This document shows positions 25,637 to 34,412 of a stretch of DNA of 64,000 bases, one piece after another. How positions within the stretch are numbered: the first letter of the stretch is position 1; every line of letters begins with the position of its first letter. Location of the stretch: positions 186,001-250,000 of the forward strand of contig JAEZHM010000081.1 of assembly GCA_023416585.1 (NCBI GenBank). Reading direction: 5' to 3'. The translations under genes and the position numbers were made by a program. The stretch is from Bacillota bacterium. Lineage in GTDB: Bacteria; Bacillota; Clostridia; Christensenellales; Aristaeellaceae. The notes under the pieces were generated by a model. It saw nothing but the letters and a program-made list of their open reading frames with translations, was not told where the DNA came from and made no database searches.

Positions 25637-26354
25637 GGAATTGAAAAAGGTTCTTGCCAAAATCGAAACTACCCAGCGGGAGCCGCTTCAAAAAGCTGCG
25701 AAAATGATCGCTGATGCCCTTGTACATGGGGGGCTTTGGCACATTCTGGACACCGGCCATATGCTCATGCACGAAGGGGTCGGACGCACAGGCGGCATGA
25801 TGGCTTTGAGGCCCATACGCATCACCTGCGAGGTGGATAATCCCACCCGTACGCGTTCTGTACCCGGCAAGCCCAAGGTTTACTATACCCAGGTAGAAGG
25901 ATTTGCGGAGTTTGTGTTAAAAAGGGCCAACGTGGAGGCCGGGGATGTGCTGATGATCGGCTCGGTATCGGGCTATGAAGCATTTCCGGTACAAGCGGCT
26001 CAGGTGGCAAAGGAAATGGGTGTTCACACCATCGCCATTACCGCGGTTGCCTATTCCAGCCAGCTTGCAAGCAAACATCCCTCCGGAAAACGGCTGTTTG
26101 AGATGTGCGACCTTAAGCTGGACAATTGTGCACCCATGGGGGATGCTCTTGTGAATGTGGATGCATTGGGCATCCCGATGGGTCCCGCTTCGGGCATCGG
26201 CGCGGCATATGTGCTCTGGGCGCTGGAGTGCTGCGTTGTGGAAGAACTGATATCCCGGGGTAAGAATCCCAGCGTATACATCAGCAATCATATGCCCGGC
26301 GCCGGAAAGTACAACGCTCAGGCTCTGGAAACTTACGAGCATTTGGGCTATTGA
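25614..26354 (+). CDS. SIS-domain protein (sugar isomerase-like), copy 1
   Basis: A 246-residue SIS-domain protein of the SIS_2 type, expected to bind a phosphosugar. It shows the ETTQ...KAA.MIADAL opening, G.GH.LMHEG.GRTGGMM, the SIS serine string VLMIGSVSGYEAFPVQAAQ and KHPSGKRLFEMCD. The same landmarks recur in the protein at 28429-29169, so the operon holds two paralogues. It might be a phosphosugar isomerase, etherase or regulator; the catalytic role cannot be fixed from sequence alone. AAGGAG lies ten bases before the ATG. Confidence 0.85.
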   Translation: MLMDRYFEELKKVLAKIETTQREPLQKAAKMIADALVHGGLWHILDTGHMLMHEGVGRTGGMMALRPIRITCEVDNPTRTRSVPGKPKVYYTQVEGFAEFVLKRANVEAGDVLMIGSVSGYEAFPVQAAQVAKEMGVHTIAITAVAYSSQLASKHPSGKRLFEMCDLKLDNCAPMGDALVNVDALGIPMGPASGIGAAYVLWALECCVVEELISRGKNPSVYISNHMPGAGKYNAQALETYEHLGY

Positions 26355-26370
26355 CGGGAGGTGAGCAGCC

Positions 26371-28398
26371 GTGCTGTATTCAGCAGGACAGTTATCTGTA
26401 GAGCTGCGGGAAGAGACGGGGGGATGGGTCTCCCTCCGCTTCCGGGGTGAGGAATGGATAAAAGCCCCAGGGGTATCGCCATTTTTCCACATCATGGCTC
26501 TTGATGAAAAGAATGAAAAACATGAATTTGTTCCCGCAGGCGGCTGCGCTCGAGACAACAGGCTGTGCTATGCGTCGCTTTCAGAGCAGGAGAATATCGC
26601 GGATATTCATGTGGAAGCACAGTTTGTCAAAGAGGAAGACGACTGCCTTTCCATTACGCTGAAGGTTGATAATCGCGATCCCCGCTATACTGTAACGGAA
26701 ATCATCGGCATGCAGCTGGAGGGGCTTCATTTGGGTGGTCCGGACGGGGAGCTTGCGCTGTTGTACCCACATCACGCCGGGGAGAAGATATCAAACCCCA
26801 TTCATACGCTGCGCAGCCAAAAGTATCAGGAGTTCTGGCGGGCAGAATCCCGGCTGCTAAACGGTATTTACCATAGGGAATGCAACTACTGCGGCCTGAT
26901 GAGCATGACTTGGATGTATTTGCAAACCAAGGGCAAAGGGCTGTATGCGGCTTCCCATGACAGCCGGTTTCCTGTAACGGGGATGATAACTACCACCGGC
27001 GGAGAAGCGCAGGGCTGGATGGGCTTTGGATACCGGGTCTACCACAGGATCCCGGCGGGGGAAAGCTATACATCGGGCAAATTCGTGCTGGCCGCAAGCG
27101 AAGAAGATTGGCATAAGGGGGCCAAACGCTACAGGGCCTGGATCAATCCGTACCTAGCGGTCCATGAAAATCCCGCCTATTTGAGCGAGGAGGCGGCGCT
27201 GCACCAGTGCTACCAGTTTAAGCGGGCGGATGGTGTGCACAACCGTTTTTCGGATATTCCCAGGTTGTTTGACGCGGGAATGCAGGAAAACATACGCCAT
27301 ATGTTCATCGCCAGCTGGAACCGCACCGGCTTTGACAGCAACTATCCCGAATATTACCCGGATATGGAGTTGGGAACAGCCCTGGACTTCAGGCGGGGGC
27401 TTGCTTATGTCAAAGAGCATGGCGGTTTTGCCACGCTGTATGTGAACGCGCGGCTGTTTGACATGAAGTCGGACTTTTTCAAATCCTACGGCAGCCGTAT
27501 GGCCATCACCAACGAAAAGGGAAAGCACAAGGCAGAATCTTATTTTCCCAATACCTTTACGCTGAACTGCCCCGGCGATGAAACATGGCAGCACGACCTC
27601 ACAGATATTTGCGATTTTGCGGCGGAGGCTTATGGCGCCAAGGGGATTTATTTGGATCAATTGGGTTCCGCGGAGCCCTTCCCCTGCTATCAAAGGGAGC
27701 ACACCCATGGGGATATAGGTGATTTCAACCAAGGATATTTGAAAATTTTAAACGACCTACGAAGCCGCCTTCGCGCACGTGACCCAGACAGCTACCTGAT
27801 GACGGAAAACTGCGGCGACATCTACAGCGCCTACACCTGGGGCAATCTCACCTGGAACGGTACTGATTATGATGAGTTTTACAATTTATTCCGCTACACC
27901 TTCCCCGAGTATGTACAGGTGAACATGGTCAACCCCAGGTCCTGGGAAAAGGAAGATGAGCGGCGCGAGGAGCTGTTCTATACCGACATCGAGCGCTGCG
28001 TGCTCATGGGCAATATTTTGTGGATCGGTCTTTGCAGCCGGTTTGACAATCCCAAACTGAAGAAAGAACGGGATTATGTGCTAAAGGCGGCGGCCTTCCG
28101 CAAAAGGATCGCGCATTGGGTGGCCGCGGGAACGTATATGGATGATCTGTACGTGAAAGAAAATCTATCCGGGCTCGCGGCTTCAGCCTTTGCGGTGGGG
28201 GATAACGGCGCGCTTTTGCTTGTGGGAAACGCCGTCCAAAAAGAGGGCGCGGCCGTCACGTTCGAACTGCCCTTTGTTCCTCATAAGGCGGAAGGCTTTA
28301 CGGAAGACGGCCTTGCGGAAGGCCTGTGCCGTTTGGACGGAGACCGTGTAACTGTAAAGGCGGCGGGCCGGCTGACAGCCGTTTATGTAAAACGATAG
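26371..28398 (+). CDS. Putative intracellular glycosidase (DUF6259-like)
   Basis: A 675-residue protein without signal peptide. An N-terminal beta-rich domain (about 1-260) precedes a TIM-barrel-like part (about 280-570) and a small C-terminal beta domain. Conserved-looking acidic sites are D429 in GIYLDQLG and E479 in LMTENCGD, arranged as nucleophile and acid/base are in retaining barrel glycosidases. It resembles the DUF6259 group by eye. Located between two SIS proteins in a sugar-import operon, it likely cleaves an imported glycoside. The start at 26371 is a GTG (behind GGGAGGTGAG). The substrate is unknown. Confidence 0.75.
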   Translation: MLYSAGQLSVELREETGGWVSLRFRGEEWIKAPGVSPFFHIMALDEKNEKHEFVPAGGCARDNRLCYASLSEQENIADIHVEAQFVKEEDDCLSITLKVDNRDPRYTVTEIIGMQLEGLHLGGPDGELALLYPHHAGEKISNPIHTLRSQKYQEFWRAESRLLNGIYHRECNYCGLMSMTWMYLQTKGKGLYAASHDSRFPVTGMITTTGGEAQGWMGFGYRVYHRIPAGESYTSGKFVLAASEEDWHKGAKRYRAWINPYLAVHENPAYLSEEAALHQCYQFKRADGVHNRFSDIPRLFDAGMQENIRHMFIASWNRTGFDSNYPEYYPDMELGTALDFRRGLAYVKEHGGFATLYVNARLFDMKSDFFKSYGSRMAITNEKGKHKAESYFPNTFTLNCPGDETWQHDLTDICDFAAEAYGAKGIYLDQLGSAEPFPCYQREHTHGDIGDFNQGYLKILNDLRSRLRARDPDSYLMTENCGDIYSAYTWGNLTWNGTDYDEFYNLFRYTFPEYVQVNMVNPRSWEKEDERREELFYTDIERCVLMGNILWIGLCSRFDNPKLKKERDYVLKAAAFRKRIAHWVAAGTYMDDLYVKENLSGLAASAFAVGDNGALLLVGNAVQKEGAAVTFELPFVPHKAEGFTEDGLAEGLCRLDGDRVTVKAAGRLTAVYVKR

Positions 28399-28428
28399 TA
28401 TAAGCCGTACATTCGGAGGTTGGTTGCA

Positions 28429-29169
28429 ATGAAGGCAATGGAGCATTACATACAAGGCATCCGTAGTATTTTGGACCAGGTGGAAACAACGCAGTGGGCT
28501 ACCATCGACAAGGCTGCAACGATGTTGGCTGAAGCCACGCTCAGCGGCAATAATATTTTTGTTTTCGGCAGTAACCATGCCGGCCTTCTGGCGCTGGAAA
28601 TGTATTACCGCACCGGCGGCATGGCCAACATCAACCCTATTCAGGCGCCGGGCCTGAGCCTGGACATAAAGCCCCCGACATTGACCAGCCGTATGGAAAG
28701 GCTTCCGGAATACGGCAGGATCATACTGGATGCATACCCCATCCAAAAAGGGGATGTGCTGATCATTCATTCCGTATCCGGCCGGAACCATGTGTCCATC
28801 GATGCCGCAGTAAGGGCAAGGGAGCTTGGCGCCAGAATCATTGTTCTGACCAATATGAATACCACCAAAGCGGTCTCTTCCCGCCATCCATCCGGGAAGA
28901 ACCTGTATGAATTGGCGGATCTCGTGCTGGACAACTGCGGTTGCGTGGGCGATGCTTCGCTTTTAATTACCGGTGTCCCACAAAAGGTGGGGCCCACATC
29001 CACGGCGGTAGGCGCTGTCATCTTAAATGCCGTCATGGTGCAGGCGGTGGAATATGTGATTGAGAGGGGTGGCATCCCGCCGGTATTCGTTTCGGCCAAT
29101 ATGGACGGCGGCGACGAATACAATGACAACGTGCTTAAGGCTTACCGTGACCACATTTTTTATCTGTAA
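28429..29169 (+). CDS. SIS-domain protein (sugar isomerase-like), copy 2
   Basis: A 246-residue paralogue of the protein at 25614. It has ETTQW..IDKAATMLAEA, FGSNHAGLLALEMYYRTGGM, the SIS string VLIIHSVSGRNHVSIDAA and RHPSGKNLYELADLVLDNC. In copy 1 the loop after the first strand is shorter and differs, so the two may act on different intermediates or form a heteromer. CGGAGG is nine bases ahead of the ATG at 28429. It is the last gene of the operon. Confidence 0.85.
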   Translation: MKAMEHYIQGIRSILDQVETTQWATIDKAATMLAEATLSGNNIFVFGSNHAGLLALEMYYRTGGMANINPIQAPGLSLDIKPPTLTSRMERLPEYGRIILDAYPIQKGDVLIIHSVSGRNHVSIDAAVRARELGARIIVLTNMNTTKAVSSRHPSGKNLYELADLVLDNCGCVGDASLLITGVPQKVGPTSTAVGAVILNAVMVQAVEYVIERGGIPPVFVSANMDGGDEYNDNVLKAYRDHIFYL

Positions 29170-29271
29170 GATTGAGCTCCTGATCCCTAGTGTTTTAACA
29201 AAAGATGAACATGTAGGTTAGTTTTGTATAGGGTGCTGACCACCGGCTTATCTTTTTCCTATCCTGCGCTC

Positions 29272-29300
29272 TTGACATCGCTCCCTGCCCATTGTATAAT
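29272..29300 (+). promoter_or_regulatory. Consensus sigma-A promoter of the T-box operon
   Basis: TTGACA (29272-29277), 17-base spacer, TATAAT (29295-29300): a perfect match to the vegetative consensus, as is common in front of T-box leaders. Confidence 0.92.
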
Positions 29301-29315
29301 TCCCCCATATCCGGC

Positions 29316-29538
29316 GATGATGGGAAGAGTAGACCGTTCCCGGCAACAAGAGAGAGGGGCCGCAGGCTGAAAGCTCCTTTGCCAAGGGACGTGGGAAAGA
29401 CACCCCGGAGCTTCCTGAGAGATCAGGCGCGTATCCCGCGATACCGGGATTTTAAGTGGAAGGGGCGCAAGCCTTTTCAAGCGGGGTGGCACCACGAAGA
29501 TGTGAAATTCGTTCCATGCAAAGGCATGGGGCTTTTTT
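29316..29538 (+). ncRNA. T-box riboswitch (hisS-aspS type)
   Basis: A tRNA-sensing leader. Stem I begins with the GAAGAGTAGACC S-turn string near 29325; the T-box sequence GGGTGGCACCACG is at 29484-29496; a terminator GTTCCATGC/GCATGGGGC (29511-29532) with a six-T run follows. The likely specifier region is GACAC (29399-29403), which contains both GAC (Asp) and CAC (His). The downstream genes are a GNAT, hisS and aspS. Confidence 0.92.
29511..29538 (+). terminator. Regulated terminator of the T-box leader
   Basis: GTTCCATGC (29511-29519), loop AAAG, GCATGGGGC (29524-29532), then TTTTTT. It is replaced by the antiterminator when the T-box pairs with uncharged tRNA. Confidence 0.85.
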
Positions 29539-29576
29539 ATATCTTCTCAGCCGGGAAAGGGGGCTCAGGTTTTTCT

Positions 29577-30095
29577 ATGGAAGGCAATTATGAAATCAGA
29601 TATGCTGCCATGGAAGATATCCACGGCATGGGAATTGTGTATGTGGACACCTGGAAGGCCGCCTATCAGGGCATTATCCCTCAGGAATTTCTGGATGGGC
29701 TTACAGCTTCCCGGTGGGAGGACCGTTACCGTCAAACATTGGGTAAAGAGGGATTGTCCAATGCCGCAGTATTATTGTTGGACGGGCAGGTCATAGGCGT
29801 ATCCAGCTTCATGAAAACCAGGGATGCGGATCTGGCTGATGAATATGGGGAGATCATTTCCATCTATGTACTGCCGGAATATTGGCATATGGGCTTCGGA
29901 AGACTGATGTTGGACTGGGTTACGCGCGAACTGAAAAAGCTTGGCTTCACCGACTGCGCACTGTGGACGCTGGAAGACAACCTGCGGGCGCAAAGGGCCT
30001 ACGAACGCTTCGGGTTTGCTCGCGACGGCGCAAGGAAGAGCCAGGAGTTTTGCGGAAAAAATGTATGGGAAATCCGCTACCGTAAGAAAATTTGA
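29577..30095 (+). CDS. GNAT-family N-acetyltransferase
   Basis: A 172-residue acetyltransferase. The core shows IRYAAMEDIHGM, IYVLPEYWHMGFGRLML (acetyl-CoA loop) and ALWTLEDNLRAQRAYERFGF, typical of the small-molecule or protein acetyltransferase group. It lies between the T-box terminator and hisS, so its expression should follow tRNA charging. The ribosome binding site is weak. The target is unknown; the long frame upstream of 29577 covers the T-box and is not coding. Confidence 0.85.
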   Translation: MEGNYEIRYAAMEDIHGMGIVYVDTWKAAYQGIIPQEFLDGLTASRWEDRYRQTLGKEGLSNAAVLLLDGQVIGVSSFMKTRDADLADEYGEIISIYVLPEYWHMGFGRLMLDWVTRELKKLGFTDCALWTLEDNLRAQRAYERFGFARDGARKSQEFCGKNVWEIRYRKKI

Positions 30096-30127
30096 CACCT
30101 TTTTGATATCGCAGGGGAGGAAAATGT

Positions 30128-31396
30128 ATGCTGACACAGGCACCACGGGGCACCAAGGATGTGCTGCCCAAGGAGAGCGGCCGCTGGCAGGCGTTGGAGC
30201 AGATTATGCGGGATAACGCTGCCCGGGCGGGCTACCGGGAGGTACGTACACCGGTTTTTGAGCACACGGAGCTGTTTTTGCGCGGGGTTGGCGATACCAC
30301 CGATATAGTGCAAAAGGAAATGTACACCTTTAAGGACAAGGGCGACCGATCTATTACCTTAAAGCCCGAGGGAACGGCCGGTGCGGTGCGGGCGCTGATC
30401 GAGCACAGCCTGTATGCCGATGTGCTTCCCTGCAAAATGTACTATCTGAACGCGCCAATCTTCAGGTACGAGGCGCCGCAGTCCGGCCGGCTTCGGGAGC
30501 ACCATCAGTTCGGCTTGGAATGCTTCGGGGCACAAAGCCCTTCGGTAGACGCGGAAATCATTGCGTTGGCGTTCCGCATGCTGGAAGGTTTTGGTGTTAC
30601 CAACCTTACCGTGAACATCAACAGCATCGGCTGTCCCAAGTGCCGGCCAGCCTATCACGCCAAGTTGAAAGAGTTTTTAGGCGAGCGTCTTGCAGGCCTT
30701 TGCAAAACCTGCCAGGAGCGGTTTGACAGGAACCCTTTGCGGGCTCTGGACTGCAAGGAGGAAAGCTGCCAGGCGCTTGTGAAGGATGCACCCAGCATGC
30801 TGGATATGCTATGCGATGAGTGCGCAGATCACTTTGAAAAGCTCAAGTCTTATCTTGGGGCTGCTGGTATTCCCTATGCTGTCGACAGCCGCATTGTGCG
30901 CGGACTGGATTACTACACCAAGACGGTGTTTGAGCTTATTACAAAAACACCCCAAGGCAACCTTACAGTTTGCGGCGGTGGGCGGTACGACCGGCTGGTA
31001 GAGGAACTGGGCGGTCCGGAAATGCCGGGTGTGGGCTTTGGTATGGGCATTGAGCGTATTTTGATGTTGCTGGAAAGCCAGGGAATAGAGATCGATAAAT
31101 CCCGGCAGATGGATGTATTTGTGGCAAGTTTGGGGGATGAGGCCAGAATCCCGGCCTTTACGCTCGTGCAATCTCTTCGGCTATCGGGGATCAAGGCGGA
31201 CTGCGACCACATGGGGAAGAGCCTGAAAGCCCAGTTCAAGTATGCCGATAAGCTAAATGTTCCTTTGATCGCCATATTGGGCGGGGATGAACTGCAGAAG
31301 GGCGTTGTGAAGGTCAGGAATATGAGCACCAGGGAAGAGATGGAAATTCCTGTGGTTAACGCGGCGGCGGCCATTGCCGGATTGTTGAAAGAATAA
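30128..31396 (+). CDS. hisS: Histidyl-tRNA synthetase
   Basis: A 422-residue class II synthetase. Motif 1 and 2 regions are visible (APRGTKDVLP, TLKPEGTAGAVRALIEHSLY, FRYEAPQSGRLREHHQFGLE), the His-specific loop RIVRGLDYYTKTVFE, and motif 3 VGFGMGIERILMLLE, followed by the anticodon-binding domain. Ribosome binding site GGGGAGGAAAATGT precedes the ATG. It is followed after 14 bases by aspS. Confidence 0.97.
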   Translation: MLTQAPRGTKDVLPKESGRWQALEQIMRDNAARAGYREVRTPVFEHTELFLRGVGDTTDIVQKEMYTFKDKGDRSITLKPEGTAGAVRALIEHSLYADVLPCKMYYLNAPIFRYEAPQSGRLREHHQFGLECFGAQSPSVDAEIIALAFRMLEGFGVTNLTVNINSIGCPKCRPAYHAKLKEFLGERLAGLCKTCQERFDRNPLRALDCKEESCQALVKDAPSMLDMLCDECADHFEKLKSYLGAAGIPYAVDSRIVRGLDYYTKTVFELITKTPQGNLTVCGGGRYDRLVEELGGPEMPGVGFGMGIERILMLLESQGIEIDKSRQMDVFVASLGDEARIPAFTLVQSLRLSGIKADCDHMGKSLKAQFKYADKLNVPLIAILGGDELQKGVVKVRNMSTREEMEIPVVNAAAAIAGLLKE

Positions 31397-31410
31397 GGAG
31401 GATAAATTCT

Positions 31411-33198
31411 ATGGCGGAATTTTTGGGCGGCTGGAAGCGCAGCCATATGTGCGGCGATGTAAGGGAAGCCATGGTCAATCAGGAAGTAACCTTGATGGGT
31501 TGGGTGCAGCGGGCCAGGAACCTGGGCGGAATCTTGTTTGTATGGCTCCGCGACCGGGCCGGCATCGTACAGGCGGTTTTCGACGTAAACACTTGCGATC
31601 AAAGTACGTTTGCCCTGGCGGAAGAGCTGCGGGGCGAATTCGTGGCGGCAGTGAAGGGCACCGTATCCCTGCGGGCACCAGATGCGGTGAACGATAAGCT
31701 GCCCACCGGCAAAGTGGAAGTAATGGTGCGGGAGCTGAAAATCCTCAACCGTGCCGACACACCGCCCATTTATATTGAGGACGACAGCAAGGAATCAGAA
31801 GCGCTGCGGCTGAAATACAGGTATCTCGACCTTCGCCGCCCCTCCATGCAGGATATGCTGCGTTTCAGGCATAAAGTGGTGTCTACTCTCCGGAAACACA
31901 TGGATGGGGAGGGATTTGTGGAGATCGAGACACCGATTCTCACGAAATCCACCCCTGAAGGGGCGAGGGACTACCTTGTGCCTGCCCGTGTGAAGCCTGG
32001 CACCTTCTATGCGCTGCCACAAAGCCCGCAAATTTACAAACAACTCTTGATGCTGGCTGGCATGGACAGGTATTATCAGGTGGCCCGCTGCTTCCGGGAT
32101 GAGGACGGCCGGGCCGACAGGCAGCCGGAGTTTACGCAATTTGACATGGAAATGTCCTTCATAGAGCCGGAGGATATCCAGGGTGTGGTGGAACGTGCCT
32201 ACAAGACGGTGTTCCATGATGTAATGGGCATTGATATTACTTTGCCTCTGCCCCGCATGACCTGGAAATACGCCATGGAAACCTATGGCTCCGACAAGCC
32301 CGACACGCGCTTTGAAATGCCCATTTCCGACGTTGGCGATTTGGTTGCGGGCTGCGGCTTTACCGTTTTTGAAAGTGCCCTTGCAGAAGGGAAAAACATT
32401 GTTGCCATCTGCGCCAAAGGCGCGGCGGACAAGCTGTCCCGCAAGGAGATGGATGCTCTTTCGGAATTCGTGAAAACCTATCATGTGAAGGGTCTTGCCT
32501 GGGCGGCACTCCAAAGCGACGGCACGCTGCGCTCCTCCTTTGCAAAAGCCATGTTGGGCGACAGCATGCAAAAGCTGATGGACAAAATGGGCATGGAAAA
32601 GGGCGACGCGTTGTTCGTAATCGCCGACAAGAAGTTCGTGGCGCTTACCGCCCTGGGTCAATTGCGCTTAAAGCTTGGCGCGCAGCTTAACCTTATCGAC
32701 CGCTCAAAGTACAACCTGTTCTGGGTCACGGAGTTCCCCCTCCTTGAGTGGAATGAGGAAGACAACCGCTTCATGGCCATGCACCACCCCTTCACCAGCC
32801 CCATGGATGAGGACTTTGAGTACATGGAGACCGATCCCGGCCGGGTGAGGGCCAAGGCGTACGACCTGGTCATGAACGGCATTGAGATGGGCTCGGGCAG
32901 CATACGCATCCACGCCAGCGATCTGCAGGAGCGCATGTTCAGCCTGCTGGGCTTTACAAAAGAGGAGGCCTGGACACGTTTCGGGTTCCTGCTGGAGGCC
33001 TTCAAGTATGGCACGCCGCCCCATGGCGGGTTCGCTTTCGGCATCGACCGGCTGGTGATGATTTTGAAGGGCGCCGAAAGCTTGCGGGATGTGCTGGCCT
33101 TCCCCAAGATACAAAACGGCGCGTGCCTGATGATGGATACACCGGCACCGGTGCAGGAAGAACAGCTGAAACTTCTAAAAATTAGAACTGAAGCTTAA
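31411..33198 (+). CDS. aspS: Aspartyl-tRNA synthetase
   Basis: A 595-residue bacterial-type enzyme: N-terminal OB fold (VTLMGWVQRARNLGGILFVWLRDR), motif 1 region with FVEIETPILTKSTPEGARDYLVP, motif 2 YYQVARCFRDEDGRADRQPEFTQFD, a GAD insertion (about 300-410) and motif 3 HGGFAFGIDRLVMIL. Length is normal. It ends the T-box operon. Confidence 0.97.
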   Translation: MAEFLGGWKRSHMCGDVREAMVNQEVTLMGWVQRARNLGGILFVWLRDRAGIVQAVFDVNTCDQSTFALAEELRGEFVAAVKGTVSLRAPDAVNDKLPTGKVEVMVRELKILNRADTPPIYIEDDSKESEALRLKYRYLDLRRPSMQDMLRFRHKVVSTLRKHMDGEGFVEIETPILTKSTPEGARDYLVPARVKPGTFYALPQSPQIYKQLLMLAGMDRYYQVARCFRDEDGRADRQPEFTQFDMEMSFIEPEDIQGVVERAYKTVFHDVMGIDITLPLPRMTWKYAMETYGSDKPDTRFEMPISDVGDLVAGCGFTVFESALAEGKNIVAICAKGAADKLSRKEMDALSEFVKTYHVKGLAWAALQSDGTLRSSFAKAMLGDSMQKLMDKMGMEKGDALFVIADKKFVALTALGQLRLKLGAQLNLIDRSKYNLFWVTEFPLLEWNEEDNRFMAMHHPFTSPMDEDFEYMETDPGRVRAKAYDLVMNGIEMGSGSIRIHASDLQERMFSLLGFTKEEAWTRFGFLLEAFKYGTPPHGGFAFGIDRLVMILKGAESLRDVLAFPKIQNGACLMMDTPAPVQEEQLKLLKIRTEA

Positions 33199-33231
33199 AC
33201 AACTGTTGCCAAAGTTTTAGAAAAGCGTTGC

Positions 33232-33590
33232 ATAAAAAGGTGTCGCGCCTGCGGAAGCGACCAAAGGGCTTTCCTCCCATCTGGCTCTATAGTCGCACTA
33301 CTTCGCTGCTGCTTGTATTGCTCCTTGCCGCCAGCCTCCTCCACACCCCCCTGTTTCCGCCACAGGCGGGGAGGGTGTTTCGGAGCCCTTTGGAAATCTT
33401 GGGATTCCATTTACTTGATTATTTGCTATGTGCCACAGTTTGTTTGATAAACCTTCTGAATGCTAAAGATATGCATCCCTTTGGAAATCCTGTTGGGAGT
33501 ACTATAAGCAAATGCTTTGTGTTTTCCCCAATAAGGGATTCCAAAGGGGCTTTGTCCCTTTGGCGGGGTCCAGGGGTAGAACCCCTGGTT
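33232..33590 (+). repeat. Interspersed repeat, copy A
   Basis: The region after aspS shares scattered blocks with three other places in the window: CGACCAAAGGGCTTTCC, a GTCGCA.T.CTTCG..GCT block, CAGCCTCCTCCAC.CC, CCGCCACAGGCGGGG, TTTCGGAGCC.TTGG, and finally a CCAGGGGT-AGA-ACCCCTGG hairpin (33570-33588). Copies B (43935) and C (46992, inverted) carry the same order. A second hairpin CCAAAGGG/CCCTTTGG is at 33541-33563. No protein is encoded. Confidence 0.75.
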
Positions 33591-33647
33591 GTTATTTTGC
33601 TGGAAATCTGTTATACTGTTGTTTAACCGCAAGGAGGTGCGTTTGGT

Positions 33648-34331
33648 ATGCCTTCAAAGAAAGACAATCTTCCCCTGAACGTGGAGAAAGATATTGAGAG
33701 CACCGGTACCATTACATACGCCAACGAGGTCATCGCCATCATCGCCGGTGTAGCCACCAGCGAGGTGGAAGGCATTGCCGGCATGGTCACCAGCGGCGGG
33801 CTGACTGATATACTTGGCCGGAACAGGAACATTACAAGAGGGGTTAAGGTGGAACTGGGCACCGAGGAGACCTCTGTAGACCTATATGTGATCATCGAGT
33901 ACGGCACGCCCATACAGAAGGCTGCCCATGACGCGCAGGAGAATGTGCGCAAGGCGATTGAGACCATGACCGGGCTGCGCGTGGTGCGCGTAGACGTGCA
34001 TGTGCAGGGCGTAAGCTTTGAAAAGGAAAACAAGGCGCTGGAAAAAGGCATGCAAAGCGCGGCGCTGGCCAGCGGCGAATCGTTCAAGCAAATCCCGGAA
34101 AAGAAGGATACCGTCAAGGTAGATGTACCTGTGCCCCCCGCCACCGTGGAACTTACGGAGGATGAAGCAGAGGAGGAGCACGATATCGAGGAGCCGGAGG
34201 AAGAGGCGGAAGACACTGAGGAAATGGAAGACGCCGAATTAGAGGAAGAGGCAGAGGTAGAAGCAGGGGCTGTCCTTGACGGCGTACCTAAGGCGGAAGA
34301 TCAGGAAGAAGAGGATGAAAAGAAGGAATAG
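33648..34331 (+). CDS. Asp23/Gls24 family envelope protein with a long acidic tail
   Basis: A 227-residue protein. Residues 15-125 form the Asp23 domain (ITYANEVIAIIAGVATSEVEGIAGM, VDLYVIIEYGTPIQKAAHDAQENV, RVVRVDVHVQGVSFE). Residues 160-227 are unusual: mostly Glu and Asp, giving a strongly negative tail. Asp23 proteins bind the membrane through AmaP, encoded next, and help in envelope stress. The acidic tail is an addition to the normal domain. Start ATG 33648 follows AAGGAGGTG. Confidence 0.9.
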   Translation: MPSKKDNLPLNVEKDIESTGTITYANEVIAIIAGVATSEVEGIAGMVTSGGLTDILGRNRNITRGVKVELGTEETSVDLYVIIEYGTPIQKAAHDAQENVRKAIETMTGLRVVRVDVHVQGVSFEKENKALEKGMQSAALASGESFKQIPEKKDTVKVDVPVPPATVELTEDEAEEEHDIEEPEEEAEDTEEMEDAELEEEAEVEAGAVLDGVPKAEDQEEEDEKKE

Positions 34332-34412
34332 CGATTAAGCTCCCGGCAGGTTGCGCCTGCCGGTGGCTTTTGTTTTCCGTCCAGAGGGCTTACGTTGGAG
34401 GAGGTGTACCGC

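Noticed and set aside
29292..29576. N-terminal extension of the GNAT frame
   Set aside because: It runs through the T-box leader and starts inside the promoter; the real start is at 29577.
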